Below, in pieces: positions 5,698 through 7,687 of a stretch of DNA of 7,687 nucleotides. A model generated the notes under the pieces. The model was not told the DNA's origin, searched no databases, and was given only the letters and a program-made list of their open reading frames with translations. Made by a program: the position numbers and the translations under genes. Each line of letters opens with the position of its first letter. Position 1 is the first letter of the stretch. Source of the stretch: Pseudomonadota bacterium (GTDB lineage: Bacteria; Pseudomonadota; Gammaproteobacteria; Acidithiobacillales; Acidithiobacillaceae); NCBI GenBank assembly GCA_021839095.1, contig JAKCBU010000042.1, positions 1 through 7,687 of the forward strand, in the 5' to 3' direction.

Positions 5698-6783
5698 ATG
5701 GCGCGCCGTAAAAGCACAGTCACCGTGCCGACGGAGAATATGGTGTTGGATGCTTTGGAATCCGCGGTACTGGTTCTGGGGAGAGACTACTCCATCCATT
5801 ACATGAATCCTGCCGCCGAAAATTTGTTGCAGATCAGTCAGCGTCAGGCATTGGGGCAGCGTTTGCCGATGCTGTGCAGTATTGTCGGCGAGGAGCATTT
5901 CGCCACGCTTTTTGCCGATGCGGTGGCGGCGAATTCGGCGATACTGCGCCGCGCCTTGCCTTTGGTGTTGAATGAGGGAGGAAGTGCGGTGGTGGATTTG
6001 GTGGTGACGCCGTCGCCCCCCGGCGGTCTCATTCTCGAAATGCGGCCGATGGAATTGCCAGCGCGCCACGCCGAAGAAGAGATGCAGGACCGCATCTACG
6101 GCGCCGCCCAAGAGATGCTCCGCGGCCTCGCCCACGAGATCAAGAATCCTCTGGGCGGTTTGCGTGGAGCGACGCAGCTGCTGGAGCGCGAACTGCGTCG
6201 CCCGGAACTCAAAGATTATACGCGCATCATCCTGCACGAGGTCGATCGTCTGCATCATCTGGTGGACCGGTTGCAAGGACCACGTAGCCGCCCGGTCTTT
6301 ACCGAGGTCAACATCCACCAGGTGCTCGAACATGTGCGCCGGCTATTGAGTGCCGAGTTGTCCATTGGTATCTCCCTGCGCTTCGACTATGACCCTTCCA
6401 TTCCCGAGATCCTGGCCGACCAGGAGCAGTTGGTGCAGGTTTTTCTGAATTTGTTGCGCAACGCCCAGCAGGCGTTGGACCGTCATGGCACGATCCTGAT
6501 TCGCTCCCGGGTCGAGCGCTATGTCACCCTGCTCCATCAGAAATACCGTTTGTCCCTGCGCGTGGACGTGGTTGATGATGGTCCGGGCATTCCGGCGGAA
6601 CTCTTGCCCAGGATATTCCTGCCTCTGGTCACCAGTCGCGCCGAGGGTATGGGGATGGGGCTTGCCATCGCGCAGGGATTGGTGCGTGGACACGGCGGCG
6701 TCGTGCATTGCCGGTCGCAACCCGGAGAGACGGTATTCTCCGTGTCCCTGCCCTTGCTGTCCCACTCGGAGGGCTCCGTATGA
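5698..6783 (+). CDS. ntrB: Nitrogen-regulation sensor histidine kinase NtrB
   Basis: This 361-aa cytoplasmic kinase/phosphatase phosphorylates NtrC in response to nitrogen status, in known systems relayed by PII protein. Length is close to the family norm (about 350). A PAS domain spans about 14-110 (YSIHYMNPAAENLL). The dimerisation/H-box is LRGLAHEIKNPLGGLRGATQ with phospho-acceptor His146. The ATPase domain has an N-box with Asn255 (NLLRNAQQAL), a G1 box DDGPGIP with Asp294, Gly295 and Gly297, and a G2 box GMGMGLAIAQGL. No membrane segment is seen. I chose the ATG at 5698 because GGAG (5689-5692) is 5 nt upstream and the PAS domain starts just after; the frame stays open to 5461, but that extension covers the promoter and looks non-coding. 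The stop overlaps the ntrC start as ATGA. Regulation is probably by the sigma-54 promoter and NtrC dyad upstream. Confidence 0.95.
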   Translation: MARRKSTVTVPTENMVLDALESAVLVLGRDYSIHYMNPAAENLLQISQRQALGQRLPMLCSIVGEEHFATLFADAVAANSAILRRALPLVLNEGGSAVVDLVVTPSPPGGLILEMRPMELPARHAEEEMQDRIYGAAQEMLRGLAHEIKNPLGGLRGATQLLERELRRPELKDYTRIILHEVDRLHHLVDRLQGPRSRPVFTEVNIHQVLEHVRRLLSAELSIGISLRFDYDPSIPEILADQEQLVQVFLNLLRNAQQALDRHGTILIRSRVERYVTLLHQKYRLSLRVDVVDDGPGIPAELLPRIFLPLVTSRAEGMGMGLAIAQGLVRGHGGVVHCRSQPGETVFSVSLPLLSHSEGSV

Positions 6784-7687
6784 AGCATGTCTGGATCATT
6801 GATGACGACCCTTCCATCCGCTGGGTGCTGGAAAGAGCCTTGGATCAGGCCGATATCCCGGCACGCAGTTTTGCGGATGCCGACAGCGCCCTGCGGGCCC
6901 TGGGGCGTGAGCAGCCGGGGGCTATCGTGACCGATCTGCGTATGCCCGGCTTGGACGGACTGGCCTTTCTGCGTGAGGTGCAAACGCGCTGGCCGAAGCT
7001 GCCGGTGATCGTCATGACCGCGCATTCCGATCTCGATAATGCCGTTGCCGCCTTTCAAAGCGGTGCCTTTGAGTATCTGCCGAAACCCTTTGACATGGAT
7101 GAAGCCGTTGCGCTGGTGCGGCGCGCGCTGGGCAGTCAGGGAGAACCCAGCGCCGTGGGCATCGAGGAAGGCGAGCCGACAGAAATGATCGGTGAGGCCC
7201 CGGCCATGCAGGAGGTGTTTCGTGCCATCGGTCGCTTATCCCGTTCACAGATCAACGTGCTGATTACCGGTGAATCGGGCTCCGGCAAAGAACTGGTGGC
7301 GAGCGCTTTGCATCGCCACAGCCCGCGCGCGCGCGGCCCTTTCATCGCGATCAATACGGCGGCGATCCCCGCCGAGCTCTTGGAGTCGGAACTCTTTGGC
7401 CACGAAAAGGGGGCCTTCACGGGGGCGGTGCAGGCCCGCCAGGGACGTTTTGAGCAAGCCGCGGGGGGCACGCTCTTCCTGGATGAAATTGGCGATATGC
7501 CCGCTGCTTTGCAGACGCGTCTGCTCCGGGTGCTTTCCGATGGCACCTTCTACCGCGTCGGTGGCCACGCGCCGCAACGTGCGGATGTGCGCGTCCTCGC
7601 GGCGACCCATCAGAATCTTGAGGTCAAGGTACGAGATGGCAGTTTCCGGGAGGATCTGTACCACCGGCTCAATGTCATCCATATCCA
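6780..7687 (+). CDS. ntrC: Nitrogen-regulation response regulator NtrC, 3' end outside the window
   Basis: Starting at the ATG that overlaps the ntrB stop (ATGA, 6780-6783), the frame is open to the right edge: 302 codons plus 2 nt. The receiver domain (about 1-120) has acidic residues IIDDDPS (6-12) and phospho-acceptor Asp52 in TDLRMPGLDG. The AAA+ sigma-54 activation domain begins near residue 137 (MIGEAPAMQEVF) and shows Walker A GESGSGKE (164-171, Lys170), the sigma-54 contact loop GAFTGA (211-216) and Walker B LFLDEIGDM (Asp235, Glu236). FYRVGGHAPQRADVRVLAATHQNLE is typical of NtrC. The rest of the AAA+ domain and the Fis-type DNA-binding domain lie beyond the window. It is co-transcribed with ntrB. 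Phosphorylated NtrC hexamers bind enhancer dyads such as those at 4599-4635 and 5523-5541 and remodel sigma-54 polymerase. A close NtrC paralogue is possible, but pairing with NtrB makes NtrC by far the likeliest. Confidence 0.95.
   Translation, partial: MKHVWIIDDDPSIRWVLERALDQADIPARSFADADSALRALGREQPGAIVTDLRMPGLDGLAFLREVQTRWPKLPVIVMTAHSDLDNAVAAFQSGAFEYLPKPFDMDEAVALVRRALGSQGEPSAVGIEEGEPTEMIGEAPAMQEVFRAIGRLSRSQINVLITGESGSGKELVASALHRHSPRARGPFIAINTAAIPAELLESELFGHEKGAFTGAVQARQGRFEQAAGGTLFLDEIGDMPAALQTRLLRVLSDGTFYRVGGHAPQRADVRVLAATHQNLEVKVRDGSFREDLYHRLNVIHI

Noticed and set aside
5119..6333. Minus-strand open frame of 404 codons
   Set aside because: It overlaps anbu in another frame, covers the divergent control region and runs antisense to ntrB; the composition is arginine/histidine-rich and unlike a real protein.

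Overview
The window looks like a chromosomal segment of a GC-rich proteobacterium (high third-position GC, proteobacterial NtrB/NtrC, sigma-54 type promoter sequences). A gamma/betaproteobacterial or Acidithiobacillus-like host is plausible, but I cannot fix the genus from sequence alone. It is densely coded, with five to six protein genes, no RNA genes, no mobile element and no CRISPR array.

Left half, minus strand (4281 down to 1): three tightly packed genes read as one operon. In transcription order they encode a circularly permuted ATP-grasp protein (DUF404/DUF407 type, 487 aa), an alpha-E (DUF403) protein of 328 aa overlapping it by 16 nt, and, 40 nt further on, a large protein starting with a transglutaminase-like domain and continuing into DUF2126. 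The last gene runs off the left edge after 602 codons. Upstream of this operon, also on the minus strand (5411 to 4653), is an Anbu-type proteasome-like peptidase. Anbu, ATP-grasp, alpha-E and transglutaminase genes are a known recurrent association whose substrate is unresolved; a peptide ligation, modification and degradation cycle is the usual guess.

Right half, plus strand (5698 to the right edge): ntrB (sensor kinase of nitrogen status) and ntrC (sigma-54 enhancer-binding regulator) overlap by ATGA. ntrC is cut by the window end inside its AAA+ domain.

The main result is in the two intergenic regions. The gap before the ATP-grasp gene (4282-4652) holds a near-perfect sigma-54 promoter on the minus strand (TGGCAC-N5-TTGCT, 4396-4411) and, about 220-240 bp upstream of its predicted start, two adjacent NtrC-like dyads (4599-4635). 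The divergent gap between anbu and ntrB (5412-5697) holds a perfect NtrC-type dyad (5523-5541) and a good sigma-54 promoter reading into ntrB (5634-5650). The sequence therefore suggests that the ATP-grasp/alpha-E/transglutaminase operon, and ntrBC itself, are switched on by phosphorylated NtrC with sigma-54 under nitrogen limitation. That would make the Anbu-linked system a nitrogen-starvation response, possibly for protein or peptide turnover. The regulatory part rests on visible motifs; the physiological role is inference.
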